64,000 nucleotides of DNA from Physcomitrium patens (Eukaryota > Streptophyta > Bryopsida > Funariales > Funariaceae), in contig NC_037270.1 of assembly GCF_000002425.4 (NCBI RefSeq), positions 971,117 through 1,035,116 of the forward strand, given 5' to 3'. The translations under genes and the position numbers were made by a program. The notes below the pieces were generated by a model. The model did no database searches, had not been told where the DNA came from, and saw only the letters and a program-made list of their open reading frames with translations. Positions 1 through 12,142 of this stretch are shown piece by piece; the stretch's first letter is position 1; every line of letters starts with the position of its first letter.

Positions 1-59
1 CTCACATGCTTGACATTGATGCTACCAACTTTGCTATTATAACATTAATACTATTATTT

Positions 60-540
60 TAGATTCAATCAAAGAGACAAAATAGGAGGCTATGCAACAA
101 AATACTTATTTTAAGATAATTAGCGTTTGGCTAAAGATAGGTAATATACAATATTAGGATTATATTTTTAGTAATGGCTTGCTTTATTTTAAGAAGAAAA
201 TTTATCTACCTGACAATACTAAACTCCAGACATGCATGCTTCAAGAGAGACATGACATCCCAATATCTAGTCATTTGGGACAAAATAAGACCTTAGAACA
301 AATTTCAAGGATATGATTTTGAATAGGTTTGGATCATGATATTTGAATATTTATATGCTCTTGTGAGTCATGTCAACTTAACAAAGTATGCAACATAGTG
401 TCTTTTAGACTATTGCAGCCAATTCCACTATCTATAGCATATTGGAAGAAGGTGACTATAGATCTTAATATGTAGTTGTTGCAGAAGCCTTATAATCATA
501 TCGCGGTTGCCATCTTTATGGATTATACATGTGCATTATA
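60..540 (+). pseudogene. Decayed gypsy integrase N-terminal fragment
   Basis: The forward strand reads, with stops, as the region between RNase H and integrase of a Ty3/gypsy polyprotein. The pre-integrase strand reads NGLLYFKKKIYLPDNT. It is followed by an HHCC zinc-binding module: histidines in RHDIPISSHLGQNKT and cysteines in CESCQ. Stops fall at the end of SRI and again just after. The frame continues weakly into the start of the core ('LQPIPLSIAYWKK'), then is lost near 540 in AT-rich sequence. The element enters from beyond the left edge, so its upstream part is not visible. Family membership is well supported; the lineage is not resolved, though the motif order is chromovirus-like. Confidence 0.75.
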
Positions 541-959
541 AATATATAGACTTACAATAAATAATAGAGGTATAAAATGATAAATATAATTAAAAAAAAA
601 TACAATTTTTTTATAAAAAATTGCATCAAATAATGTTACATTCCAAAAACTAGTCACAAGCTATTTTTTGGATTTTTATCGAGAAATAAAATCAAATTTA
701 AAAATATATTTTTAAATATTTAAAATTTTATCTTTTTAATGACATAATAAATATAAAAATCTAAATTTTTATGAATAAGTTCTAAAGGTTTAAAAATAAA
801 AATAAAATAATATATTTTATTTGAAGAATAATTTGCTTAAATGATGAAAGCTTCAAACTTCATGAAGGATCACAAGTAGTATATATGGATGATCTAGAAA
901 GACCATTATGCTTTAGTCTAATTCTTCTATATTCATCCAAGGTGTTACAATCCATATGA

Positions 960-995
<36 letters not shown>

Positions 996-1108
996 CCTAC
1001 TAATACTATGTTAGCTATCAATCTTTCTATTTTCTATTAATAAAATCACTATTTAAAATTTTTGACATTAATATACTATTTAAAAATATCCAATTAGCTT
1101 TAAAACCA
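541..1108. other. AT-rich non-coding stretch
   Basis: No coding signal, RNA gene or structured repeat is visible apart from the AT microsatellite listed separately. Confidence 0.6.
962..992. repeat. (AT)n microsatellite
   Basis: An uninterrupted run of alternating A and T of about 30 bases. Similar runs occur at about 2863-2910, 3401-3424 and at the right edge of the window. Confidence 0.9.
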
Positions 1109-2854
1109 TGTAAGACCCTAAATATCTTAAAATCTTATTTTAAAAAAAATTATAAATTAAGATGCATTAATAAAAGTCATACTTATAAATTTTAGAATAT
1201 TCTTACATACATCTTATCAAATTCTTATCAACTCCAAATAAACTTTAAAAAAAATTAATAATCTTTATTAATTCTTAATTGATTCTTAATAAAATTCCAA
1301 AAATTCTTAATCAAATCCTAATTATGTACTAAATAAATTCTAAAAAATTTTAATAAATTCTTGTATAAATCTTAAATAATTTCTAACAAAACCTTAAAAA
1401 ATCATAATTAAATCTTAATTAGATCCTAATAAACTTTCAAAAATTCTAAAAAAGCCTTAAGTAAATATAAATTAAATTTCAATCAATTCTTATTAAATAT
1501 TAATAAAATCTTATAACAAAGTTAAAACCTTAGTTATTATCAAAATAATTATTAATATATATTCAAATTTATATAATTTATAATATTTTACTTTACTAAA
1601 AAGATAAAAAATTCAAAAAAAAATTAAATAAATGTAGGTTGCTTGCTTTCTTTAATCTTAATCTTCTAATGCCAATATCCTTTTTTTGTACCATTTACTT
1701 GCTTTCAAAATCTTCGAAAATTCTTAAAATTAAGTCAACTATTAGCATATAAATAAATTTATTTTATCTAATAAAAAATTATTCAAAATAATTAAAAGAA
1801 TCATTCATCTTCAAAATATAAATTTTTAAATTTCATTTTATATAAAATTCTTTAATTCTTTATTTAATTGTGTAATTAATTTTGAATTCATAAATTATAT
1901 TTAAGATAATTATATTTATATATCTTTAAATTTAAAATTATAGATCTATAAAAATTTTATAGTTTTCTGAAATATAAAGTCTTTTCTATTTCACAAAAGA
2001 ACTTGACTTTGTAAAACCTTTATAAAGTCAATATCTACTCAAATTATTCAAAATAAATGCTCAAAGAAATCTTGTCAAGTTTAATTTATAAATTCACTCT
2101 TTAATTAATAAAATGATTTTTTTTTCTATTATAGGCGTACAATTTTGTACCTTGATTTTTTGGTTTCGACCTTAGTTTAGAATAATTTTCTCTAAGTATT
2201 AGAATAAGGATTTCTTAGATAATTTTATTAAATACCAACTTTTTACTTTATACCTAAATATTTTTATAGTATTTTTTTTAAATCTACCTTATTCTTCCTT
2301 ATTTATGGTCATGAAAAAGAAGTAGATACCATGTTAGTAAAACAATCATCATAGATTAATATTTCTACAATCTTCCTATTTTTTACATATGAATTCTAAA
2401 GTAATCTATTAATATATCATTAGTAAATATATTTTACATTAGTAGACTTTATATACACTTTAATCTAATAGATGTATCTCAATACAACAAAAAATAAAGA
2501 AAATTGATAAGATTAGCAATAAATAATTATTAACGTTTAAAAGTTGCCATATAAAAAATTTCATTTGCATAAAGATTATCTAGAGTAATTAAATGTAATC
2601 CTAATATTATTTTTGATAAATTCTAAATATAAATATTATATATACTTAATTGCTAAAGAATGCTTATAAAAAATATATAGTTGTACTTATAAATTTCTTC
2701 TTTAAAATTATAGTCAATTATTTTTCTATTAGATTAAAATTTCATTTTTATTAGATTAAATTTTTTTATAAAATATATTATTATTCAAAAGAAATTAAAA
2801 GTACTTTAAGATTGATCTATTGTTGTATTATAACATAACTATTAGATGAAAGAA

Positions 2855-2860
<6 letters not shown>
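1109..2860 (+). repeat. Diverged interspersed repeat, copy 1
   Basis: This AT-rich region has a recognisable but heavily diverged partner at about 57420-58790 in the same orientation. Landmarks in the same order in both are: a stretch of repeated 'aatcttaataaa'-like words; a 'ttacttgctttcaaaat' / 'cacttgctctcaaaat' block (1700 and 57965); a 'gtaccttgattttttgg' / 'atttttgaccacggttt' block (2135 and 58435); a 'ttcttatttat' block (2290 and 58570); and a 'ttgttgtattataacat' / 'agttgtgttataataca' block (2820 and 58745). It starts near TGTAAGACCC, which could be an LTR start. No coding sequence is seen. Identity as an LTR or other repeat is unknown. Confidence 0.5.
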
Positions 2861-2896
<36 letters not shown>

Positions 2897-3571
2897 TTAT
2901 ATATATTATAAAAAATTTATTAAAAATATAATATTAAATTATTTTAAAAATAAAAATAAATAATAAAGATATATTAAAAATTTTAATATTATTTTTTTTG
3001 TATGCATAGATCAAATTTCAGCTATAAAATTATTGAAGTTTTCTAAGATAGGATCTTACTTTTTTAAAAAAATAAGAATAAAACATATATCAAATTTTCT
3101 TTGTTATGTTGTTATATATTTTATCTAAGATATTTTGGTAGAATAATTGAGAGGTTATAATTAAATAAAAAAATATATTTAATTAATAGATATGCAAAAC
3201 TTGGATCCAACTTGGATCCATCTTTTGGTTTTTTAGCTAATGCGCTTACATGAATTATTTGAAGTAGTGAATTTTTTAAAGTAATTCTTATCATTTCTAT
3301 ATCTTTATGGTTATATATTTTTGAATTTGATTAAGATAATAGATAAATTTAATGTATAATAAATATAAAATATTTATTATTTTATAATCTTTTGTCACGG
3401 ATATATATATATATATATATATATAAATACTCTTGTAAATACCTATATGATAAAGTAGAAGTAAATAAATGTAGATTAAAGTAGATTAATTTTATAATAT
3501 CTTCTAGAGAAGCTTCCTGAAAACTTCATAGATGCTACTTTGACTTTATATGTGTTTGTAGTTGATTGATA
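2861..3571. other. AT-rich non-coding stretch with AT microsatellites
   Basis: Contains alternating AT runs at about 2863-2910 and 3401-3424 and otherwise featureless AT-rich sequence up to the left LTR of element A. Confidence 0.6.
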
Positions 3572-3946
3572 GGTTAGAAATTTGGTCAAAAAATTAACCA
3601 TATGTAGTAGCTTGCAAAACATGCTAACTATATTGTACACATATAGAAAATGTACCTTATAAGTTAAGATATGTTTCCAGTAAAGTCAACATGTTTTAAA
3701 GATCTTACAGGACATTGCGACATAACTCTTAATTAAGAATATATATGGAGGCAAGATTGAAACCGTTTTCACTCTTGTCAACACCTTTTTAGTCTTTAGT
3801 CTTGTTTCAAGTCTTTCTAGTCTTTTTGTTTTTGGTAATAGCCATTCTAATTCAATATTATATCATCTTTGAATGACTTTTTAGTTTTTTTCAATAATAT
3901 AAGAGTATTTTGAGGAATTCTTTCTTTAAGATTCATATTTTTGATA
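3572..3946 (+). repeat. Element A 5' LTR
   Basis: Matches 55640-56815 once the 794-bp solo LTR and one 5-bp duplication are removed from the latter (about 375 versus 377 bases). Shared blocks include 'tagaaatttggtca' / 'tagaaacttggtca', 'cttgtttcaagtctttctag' / 'cttgtttcaagactttttag' and the final 'attcat...ttgata'. The start is uncertain by about 5 bases, the end by about 10. Confidence 0.75.
3740..3748 (+). promoter_or_regulatory. TATA-box candidate of element A LTR
   Basis: TATATATGG is followed by GAGGCAAG. The right LTR keeps TATATATAG followed by AGGCAAGAG at 55810, so the site and its spacing are conserved between the two LTRs. Activity is inferred only. Confidence 0.45.
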
Positions 3947-5225
3947 ATTTGACAAGAGTGCTAATTTATTATTTTTTATCTTTTTTTAGAAATGAATGGA
4001 TTATCCCACTTCTATTATTGTATTTTAAAAATTACAAACTATCCATTCTTAAAGAAACAATCTTGTTTTTAATATTGATTTTTTTTTCTATATAGAAATT
4101 TTCATTTTATATAAGAAGTTGTAGATTACGTTCTTCTAATTTAACTTTTTAAATTTTTTTGAATTTTATAAGGAAGTAAAAATTATAGATACTTTTTTCA
4201 ATAGAGATGAAAATTAATTTTTAAGTATTGTAGATCTTTATGAACTTATTAATACTCTAAAAGTAAAAATTTCACATATTTTCAACATGAATCATGAAAA
4301 TACTATTCTTATGCCTATAGAATAAATTCAAAGTCTGCATCAAAAAGTTATGTAGTTGCAAGAAGTAAGTATATCAACCTCATAACCAAATCCAAGGAGT
4401 TTTACTTCTACAAGTATGACAAGGACAAGGATTAGTATGCTTGAGCAGTTTAATGGAATAAGATCAAAATTTTGAGGATTTTTATAACAAGTAAAATTCT
4501 ATCTAAAATTGCATCCCTTTCAAAATTCCAATGGATTTATCCAAATTGGATTCATATGTGTACTTTTATAAAGAGGTGCTCTATCTTGATTTGTATCTTC
4601 AATGGAAAAACATTTGTCACTCTTTTATGATTTGAATTCATTTTTAGAAGTGTTTACAGCTACATAAGGAGAAAGCAATTAAAAAGGAGTAGCAAAGACT
4701 AAGCTGTTATCTTTATGACAAAGGTCATGATCAGCCACTATATATACTATTGAATTCCAAATCTTTACTTGCAATGTAGACTAGAGTAACAAAGCCCTTA
4801 TTAATCAATTTTGATACAAATTGAAAGATAATGTCAAAGATTTATTATTAATAATATCAAAGACAAAAACTTTGGAATAATTTATTGCTCAAGCCATTAC
4901 ATGCAACAATCATATATTTAAAAGATATTAAGAATAAAGACTTGGCTGCAGAGAAATAAATCAAATAATGATGGTAGCTCCTAAGTTTTTAAAGACTCAT
5001 TTATCAAGACCAAAACCAATGCAAATTCATACAATATATTTTTAATCCTTCACGAAGTAAGAAAAGACTTAATGACATTAAGAAGGCTTATGCTTATGTT
5101 GTAGAGAAGTTAAATACACTGCTCAATATTGTCCAAAGAAACAATGCAACCACAAAATAAAAATCATGGTTATCAAAGAAGACAATGTATCAAATAATGA
5201 GTTTTTTCAACTACAATAGGGACTG
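3947..5225 (+). pseudogene. Element A gag remnant with zinc knuckle
   Basis: A gypsy Gag can be read with many stops. Around 4430-4510 the translation contains 'MLEQFNGIRSKF', which resembles the conserved start of the chromovirus Gag core, followed by a 'VKFYLKLHP'-like segment. At 5091-5132 lies a CCHC zinc knuckle, CLCCREVKYTAQYC, with spacing CX2CX4-X4C. The histidine position is tyrosine (TAC at 5115-5117), so metal binding is probably lost. Gag would package element RNA in cytoplasmic particles. The open frame at 3910-4095 is AT-rich and overlaps the LTR end; I do not take it as the Gag start. Confidence 0.65.
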
Positions 5226-5269
5226 TGTAACTGAAATCTTACATAATTACTAATAAATGTCTTATTTTT

Positions 5270-5667
5270 TCTTCAAATCCATCATCTTATTTTACAATAG
5301 AAGTTTATTTAGAAGCAAAAAATCACAAAGTCTTAACTTTGTTAGATTCAAGAGCCTTAGCATATTTTATAAATAAAGATTTTGTAAAAAAATAAAAAAT
5401 ATTGTTAATTAAAAAAAACTAAATATGTATATAGTAGATCATTTGCTAACTTTAAGAAATATTATGCATAAGACTGTTCTTTTAGATGTAAATATAAAAA
5501 AATTATAGTAGCATAATAATATTTAATGTAATAAGATCTCCATCCAATCTAATTATTTTAGAATTATCTTGATTAAAAAATCATAATCCTTAGCTAGATT
5601 GGATTTCTTCTAATCTTAATATTTTTAATAGTTTAATCCAAAATTGTGTTCATCAAGTAGACATACA
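5270..5667 (+). pseudogene. Element A aspartic protease remnant
   Basis: The retropepsin active site reads LTLLDSRALAYFINKDFV, with Asp at 5345-5347. The usual D-S-G-A has become D-S-R-A (GGA to AGA at 5351-5353), which should inactivate it. Downstream, around 5560-5640, a HNP-stop-LDW motif marks the end of the chromovirus protease domain. The reading stops at 5667, where H is inserted. The enzyme would cleave Gag-Pol inside the particle. Confidence 0.7.
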
Positions 5668-5672
5668 TAAGT
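5668..5672. repeat. Target duplication of element H (left)
   Basis: TAAGT here and TAAGT at 49675-49679 flank H exactly, in the middle of A's pol region. This perfect 5-bp match fixes H as one insertion event. Confidence 0.65.
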
Positions 5673-6099
5673 TATTAGAGACAATATAAAAGACAAGGAT
5701 TCAAGACCAAAAAATAGAATAAGCTTGACGTTAGAAGAATAACTAGATACAAGATAAGGTCTTAATTAAACCACAAGAAGTGAGTTGTTAAAATTGAGGA
5801 TCTCTTCAGCCTTGACTCTTATATATACTAGGTCCTAAGAAGCTTGTAAACCTAAAATCCACCACTCTATGGATTTAGTACTACACAACGAGCTCAAGAG
5901 GTAGAACGAAAGAACTTCCAATTGTGAAATTATTAGGTTAATTAAAATGTGGGTGTTTGTAATTCAATTAAAATTAACGCCTTCTAAGCAATGATTACTG
6001 ATATTAAATTAAAATATCAGATGAAATTCACCATACAAAAAAAAGATAAAAGTAATTAATTAAGTTTTTCTTATTAATTCATAATAAGAATAAAATCTT

Positions 6100-6280
6100 A
6101 AGTTTAAATTAAAAGTTAAAAGTTAATATTAAAATTTAAGTTAAAAGTTAAAGTTAAAAGTTAAAGTTAAAAGTTAAAAATTAAAGTTAAATATTAAATT
6201 CAAAAGTTAAAGTTCAAAGTTTAAAAATTTAAGTGAGAATATTAAAGGTTAAAAGTTAAAAGTTAAAATTCATTAGTCAA
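6100..6280. repeat. AAGTTA-type minisatellite in LTR G1
   Basis: An irregular array of words such as 'aaagttaaaagttaaagtt'. The same tract occurs in the other two G copies (about 47080-47340 on the other strand, and 61500-61630), so it belongs to the LTR. Confidence 0.8.
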
Positions 6281-7376
6281 AAGTTGAAATGTGGAGATAA
6301 TGAGTTACTGTGAAGATAAAAGTAAAAATAAAATAAGAGGGGTAAAAGCGAAGGTACCTTGACAACTCCAAGGATTGAATGCAGCGACCCCCTTCTACTC
6401 CAAAATTTGCCAAAAATTTTAAATAGCTCCAAATTGAATGTTTCACAAGTTTTTGCAAGGTTAACTTAAAGGCGCTCCTGTTCCAACAAATCTCATTGCA
6501 ATCTAGTCATCTAATCGTGAGAATTGCTCCTTTGAACTTGAGTGATCCAAACTGCCGCGGCGACCAACCCCCTTCACTTAGAAATTCACTAAAAATTCAA
6601 ATTGTCTTCAAATCCAGCGAGACTTGTGTCCTTCAAAACTCAGCTTACAAATCTTGATTCTTTCAAAATTTCAAACGAATCCAGTTATCAGGCACTGAGA
6701 AATGCCTTCCCAAACTCGATTAATCCAAACTGCAAAGGCAGTCGACCCCCTCACACTCAAAATTTCACCAAAAATTCAGTTCAACTCCAAATGGAGCGAG
6801 CCTTACCTTGTTGGAAATTTAACAACAAAAGCTACAACCACAAAAAAAATCACCTTGGAACTAAAACAATTGAATGACTGATGGAGGGAAATCTGAGGCT
6901 CTTGAAACCCTTGGAGTAATTGGGAGGCCAAGAGAGCTATTCACCACAATGAAACGTGTTTTAAGACCCAATGACTATCATTCACAACTCAAAATCCATG
7001 CACACCCACCTACAAAACTTACATTTAAAATCTAAATGAAATTAAAATCACGGTTTTTGGCCAAATTTTAGCATGGCTTCTCCCTTCACCAAAAGAGGAG
7101 AGAGAGAGGGCTTGGAAAACCAAGCCTCTCTTATACAATTGAGTCGAGGCTCGTAGAAGGGTGACTACATCTCCACTCTTGATTTTTCAGATCCCTAATC
7201 TAGATCTACGGCCTTCATTCATCCAAGAGCCAATCTCGTTATCAAGACTGATGGCCCTTGTAAGTGGTCAAGAAGGCATTTTTTTCTAAATCTAACTTCA
7301 CTATTGTGTTTAAAACACCTTTTTAAGCTAAGATCAACTACTCACATGCCCCAATCCATGCTCAATTATAATTTCC

Positions 7377-7712
7377 TTGGAAGTTTTTACTTACAAGGAT
7401 CTTGGCAATTTTTTTGTGAAATTCTTCAAAATGAGAATTTCATTGCTTCTCTTGTATTTTGAAGGAGAGGTTGCTGATCTTGTTTTCTTCACTCCACGAG
7501 GTAAATCTGGTGCCACCATTGCATTAAAGAGACTCCCATTAAGTAGAAGAACCACCATGCCGCTTAAATTTGCCGAATTTGGAGGAAAATCCAAAATTAC
7601 CATTGCTAACTTTCCTAAATCTTTTAGAGAATTACAATTCCAACCCCTAAATCATGTGAATGATTATAGACGTACTCATTGGCTTTTAGTCAACCCTTAT
7701 AGTAATGACTAA
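7377..7712 (+). CDS. Open frame inside LTR G1, partly kept in copy G2
   Basis: A 111-residue open frame with no family I recognise. Visible features are a hydrophobic patch (ISLLLLYF), the stretch 'VADLVFFTPRGKS' and a basic centre ('LKRLPLSRRTTM'). Copy G2 (45707-45940, minus) keeps a 77-residue version with scattered substitutions. In copy G3 (about 62760-63000) the frame is broken by indels. It may be a real small LTR-encoded protein, but two recently related copies can stay open by chance. A function is not claimed. It has no neighbouring gene; the rest of the LTR is non-coding. Confidence 0.25.
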   Translation: MEVFTYKDLGNFFVKFFKMRISLLLLYFEGEVADLVFFTPRGKSGATIALKRLPLSRRTTMPLKFAEFGGKSKITIANFPKSFRELQFQPLNHVNDYRRTHWLLVNPYSND

Positions 7713-8108
7713 CAACCTCTAAATTATTAAACTAACTAAGTTGCTATTCTAATTTTCTAACTCTTGCTACTTTAGTCCTAATTATCCTAATTCAAGGAAT
7801 TAGGCTATGATTTATACGATGAGGGGTTGTAATCCTAAAAATTCTATAAAACTGAATTCTACTTATATAAATCCTAATCTAACATGTTTAATTATCGTAA
7901 AACAGAGAAATAACAAAAATTTAAATTTTAGAGTATAATTGAGAGGTAACAAAGCTTCTTGAGAAATTTCTATGAAGCTTAGAAACAAAGCAAGCCTAAG
8001 ATCCTTCTTCAACAACTTTCTAAATCATCTAAAGCCTCTTAGAACCTTTGAGGATCTCTTATGACTTTCTAAAACTTTCTTAGAATCTACTAGAACCTTC
8101 TTAAAAAC

Positions 8109-8849
8109 TATAGAAGGAATAGAAATTTGTTTTTGTAAGAATTCTATCCCTTAGGATAGTCAATTCAGTAGGATGGGTGATTGAATTAGTTATGAAAAAT
8201 GGTTCAATAGAGAATGACAGTTAAAATCTGGAATTTCAGAAGTAAAGTATAAGTAAGTTGAAGAAGGTATTATAAGGGCCAGACTAAGATAGTCATGAAC
8301 CGGAGTGAGCTTGGTGCTACCTCTTTATTTCTTTGTTGTTGAAGAGTAATGGATAGTTTTTGAATATTTAGAAGTGAATTTGTAGAATATATCAAAGATT
8401 GATTTATGAGTTATTGATTATGTAATTGGAGTCCTGTATGATTGAATTATATAAGAAGTTATTGGAAGATTGATTATGGATGGAAGATTATGATTGATGT
8501 TTATTAAGAGATGTGTATGTTTCGATAGAGGAAGTCTATGGTTACAGAAATTGTGTGAATCTAGATTGGTTGGAATGAAGTCTATTATTTCTAGTGTTGG
8601 ATGGAATTTATGTATTTTGAGTGATCTTTTGAGAGTGCAAGATTGAATATTATTGTTATCAATTGATGAAAGAGTGTTATTATTGAGAGAAAGCATTGTA
8701 GTATTTCTTGATATTTTAGTAGTTTGGATTACAATTAATTATGTGATCCTAATGTATAAGCTCATGTGATAGTCTTTCCTTGTCTTTGAATGCCCCTCTA
8801 TGAATTTATCTTGAAAGAAATTTGTAGAATAAGTAAAATGATAACCACA
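8109..8849 (+). repeat. Element D 5' LTR (family C)
   Basis: Runs antiparallel to the family C LTR at 31242-32032. Shared landmarks are 'gtgagcttggtgctacctc', the 'gtgatcctaatgta' block and the terminal '...aagtaaaatgataaccaca'. It starts near TATAGAAGGAATAG, compared with TGTAGAATAGAT in the solo copy at 50789. The putative left target bases are AAAAC (8104-8108); no partner was found on the right because D's right end is missing. Confidence 0.75.
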
Positions 8850-8852
8850 TTA

Positions 8853-8870
8853 TAGAGCCGCTGTCAGAGA
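8853..8870 (+). promoter_or_regulatory. Element D primer-binding site (decayed)
   Basis: TAGAGCCGCTGTCAGAGA lies three bases after the LTR. It is a mutated version of E's TGGCGCCGCTGTCAGGGA at 31221-31238 and in the same relative position. Confidence 0.7.
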
Positions 8871-8959
8871 ACAATAAAAGTATTGAATATTAGGAATTAA
8901 CGATCAAACAAGTAATTTTGGATGTTGCACAAAGAGGTTGTAAAATTCAAATTCGTTCA

Positions 8960-10797
8960 AAATTGTATTGTGAGATGGGCGATAGGAAGCAATTTCAGCT
9001 ATATATAATGAAAGATTATGGTTAATAAGAATGAAGACATTGCAGTAAAGAAAATATATCAGTCAAAAGAAAGACAAGAGAGAGCGTAAGCAAGAGAATT
9101 ATTACCAAACGAGTAAGAATGTAAGTTAAAAAAGAAGCACCAATAAAGTTGGATTAAGCCATAGTTGCATGCCTATCGGCATATCCAAGTATATCCAAAA
9201 GTTGACCAACCTCTAATATTTTACACATATATACCTTTAAAAAAATTGCTAAGAGTACTCGCAAAATTTTTTGTCAATAGTCCAGCATATCTTTTGAGCT
9301 CGTTAATTATAAATAGAGGAAACTTAGAAGAATTGGGTACTCCATTGGATACCTTCTCAATAGCAAAAATTATCAATTTTGTCAAAATTGATCTTGTAGA
9401 ATGGCATAAATTGCTTGCCAATAAAGGCCAATTCAACGTATTTTAAAATCTATTATTTTTACGTCCAATTTAATCAATAAACTTATTTAGAGATAATAAT
9501 AGAAAATTGAAGAGGTTGAAAAGTTTAAAAAAGATAATTGGAAAAAGTAGTAGTAATTTTAATAAGAGATTAAGTAACACATTGTCTTCTTCAATGATGA
9601 CAAGTGGTCCAATAGTTCCAATAGCAGTCCAAATAAGTGGCGTGGGCAATTGCACAACTAGCATGGCTCCATTACTTACTTTTAGAGGCTTACCAGGTGC
9701 ACATCCAGATCAACAATTGTCTCAATTTCTAATCGCATGTATAACCAATAATAATAAAATTAAAGATATTTGGTTGCAGTGGCTGCTAGTGACAATAAAA
9801 GATATGACATTTGAATGATATAGCTGCCAAACTATAGATCAATTTTCTAATTAGAAGGCATTGAAGAATGTATTTTTAATCCATTTTCATCCAATTGGTT
9901 TTGAGGATCGACTTTGAGAAAGTTTAATGAATAGCAAAATGAGTCCAAAAGAGGTAGGGGAATCGTACTATGGCCATGTGGCAGATATACTTTGCAAGTA
10001 GCTAAATCATCAAATATCGGAGGCTTTTGTATTGTCCATATTAATCAACGGATTGCACTCATTCAAATTAAAAATGTTTGTAAAAGAGGCTCAACCAAAT
10101 ACAGTAACTACATCTTTTAATCAAACCAAGGTTTGGAAAGAATGCCATCATGATCAATTTTTAACTACGGAGGCTATTATGATTCCAGTTCAAGAAAGCT
10201 ATCAAATTCCAACATGGAATGGAGTAATAATTAGTTATCTTAGAATGTTCGATACAAGGACCAATTCAGGTGCCAATAAAGAAAGAATAGTTAATATTAC
10301 CTCATTATAAGCTATACTACCAAGCATGGCAACATTGCAGTTCTCATACTTCTCTTATCAGCAACAATCATTGACTTTGACAGAGTTGCCAATAGTATCA
10401 GCTTCGAAGGATTCTAAAGAAATCATGTTGTTAAATTTGACTAAAAAAATGAAAGAAATGGTAGTTAATATGACAAAAGATAAAAAAAGAGGTAAAAACC
10501 TACTAATACTAGATCCAATGTATGGTACAATTTTTGTAAGGGCCAAGGTCATTTGGTAACAGAATGCCCCTCTCTTCGACAAATTATGGTGCAATATATA
10601 TTCTATGAAGGAAAGCATTTGGTAACTAATTATTGGAATTAAAAAAACAACAACACTTTGATAATTAGACCATAATTCTATCCACTCATTGGAAATCAAT
10701 CAAGTTCAAATAGAAAATACATTTTGCTGGAATGGGACTCTTTCAAATAAGCAAAATCGAGCCTTTAATAACTTTTAAGGTCCAAAGTATAATTTGG
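8960..10797 (+). pseudogene. Element D gag, first part
   Basis: Broken Gag reading homologous to E's gag at 29990-31190: D has 'EWHKLLANKGQFNVF' where E has 'DWHKLVANKDNYIIF'. Later blocks match too ('LKMFVKEAQPNTVTTSFNQ' at 10070 versus 'LKMFVKEAQPVTVATSFNR' in E). Near 10520-10640 lie the first pair of zinc-knuckle-like motifs: one ends GQGHLVTEC and the second has its cysteines changed to tyrosine (YIFYEGKHLVTNY). The gene is cut at 10797 by a family B LTR and continues at 12143. Longest open pieces are 9165-9446, 9507-9818, 10032-10310 and 10326-10559. Confidence 0.7.
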
Positions 10798-12142
10798 TGT
10801 CATATAGCGTGATTTACTATTTGAGAATACACTGGGTATCTAGCTGTAGAGAGTGTAGCTTAAACCTTTACATGAATCTTGTCTTAGCTTCCAAAACTCT
10901 TTTATTTAACATAAAATTCAATATATAATAAAATCCCTTCAAAACATATTCTTTTCATAAAAGATTTTTTCTTTTTGAACTTTAGAAATTCATAACTCTT
11001 GATCTAACTATTGAGTTTGTTTAAACTTTATAGAATATGTAGAATTCATCCTTAAATTTTATCACAAAAAAAACCAAGCACAAATTCACTATCGATCATC
11101 TGACATCTAAGAAATCCTAGCAGACACTCTAAATCCTAATTTAGATGCATCTGAGCACTATTTTCTTAATATCTCAAGAATCCAATATTCAAATATTATC
11201 AAACTTATTTATAAAGTTTATTAATACAAATATACACATTCTTTAAAAAATTTTGACCCAAAATCTTTTCAAATTGCTCAAAATATAGCTCAAGACAAAA
11301 CCACTACTTAATCGGATCACTTACTACCCTTAGATTGCATGTGCTCACTTCAAAATCCAATAACTCCTTCATTTTAACTTGGAATCTAGCAACCAATATA
11401 AAAAAAGTGTAGCGGCAAAAGTGTTCTCTTCAATTACAATCGTCAATCCTCAATTATCCTTTGTATGTGTGCGTTATGCCAAAAAGAGTGATAGTAGCTC
11501 TCAAATAAATACCTTAACTTTGAGCACCTATATCTCCTTCATATAAACTCCAAATCATACAAAATTTGCACCAAAACCATAGCCAAAAATTTAAACTAAC
11601 TGACCTTAACCTTCAAAGCTCAAATGACTCTGAAAAACTAATCCTAATCCCTAGTAAGGCCTCGGGTAGCCTCTTCAAAGTCCATTGGTTATGATTTTTG
11701 ATCAATAGGAATGGAGATTTTTGATCAATAGGAATGGAGATTTTTATCATCCATCTCCACTCATCTATATTGGTGTCTTAATTACTTCTTTTGCTACCAA
11801 AACCCTTCTTCAATCCTTTTATTTATAAGATTTACATAATTTATGCACTACACACCAAATAAAAGAACCAAAATAAGTTTTCAAAGGTCACCAATGTCTA
11901 ACAAAGATGACTCTAAATATTTAGAAGTTACTATCAACGAGAATCAATCTTAAAAGCTACTATCAAAAGAAATTAAAATTATACAAATTCTATAGTAATC
12001 TTTTTAAACAACCTCTTTTTAAGGTAATAATCAAATTATATTCTACAATCAACTAAAATCTACTCACCATGTTATTTAGTAAATTATATATTAAGTACAT
12101 AATTACATTATTTTCATATAATAGCCAAACCAAAACACGACA
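10798..12142 (+). mobile_element. Solo LTR B1-a (family B, 1345 bp) in D gag
   Basis: Begins TGTCATATAGCG and ends AACACGACA. It matches 34354-35684 over its whole length (for example 'gggtatctagctgtagagag' in both and 'ataatagcc...acgaca' / 'gtaatagcc...atgaca' at the ends). The bases around it form an inverted pair, AATTTGG before and CCAAATT after, so a simple 5-bp direct duplication is not evident. No coding region inside. Family B is the LTR family of element F. Confidence 0.75.

Larger units (their letters stand above)
5845..7951 (+). mobile_element. Solo LTR G1 (family G, 2107 bp)
   Basis: Begins TGTAAACC and ends GGTAACA, flanked by AAGCT at 5840-5844 and 7952-7956. The empty site is visible in H's other LTR at about 49450 ('ctaagaagcttctt'). 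There is no internal region, so this is a solo LTR left by recombination, or a terminal-repeat-free relic. Two more copies lie at 45393-47591 and 61250-63307. The left part carries an AAGTTA-rich tract (about 6100-6280). The family's internal region is not in this window. Confidence 0.85.
5673..8108 (-). repeat. Element H 3' LTR (partial), split by solo LTR G1
   Basis: 5673-5844 and 7952-8108 together match 49285 to about 49600 of H's other LTR. Examples: 'gacaaggattcaagaccaa' versus 'gacaaggatttaagaccaa', and 'gcaagcctaagatccttctt' in both. G1 separates the two parts. The LTR breaks off at 8108, where the LTR of D begins. The remaining 70 or so bases of the LTR were not found in the window. 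Confidence 0.75.

Noticed and set aside
3910..4095. 61-residue Phe/Ile/Leu-rich open frame at the start of element A
   Set aside because: Typical of AT-rich sequence; overlaps the LTR end and lacks Gag features.
8418..8696. 92-residue minus-strand open frame
   Set aside because: Lies in D's LTR; low-complexity composition and not kept in other family C LTRs.
10358..10699. 113-residue minus-strand open frame in D gag
   Set aside because: Opposite the D zinc-knuckle region, whose plus-strand frame aligns with E.
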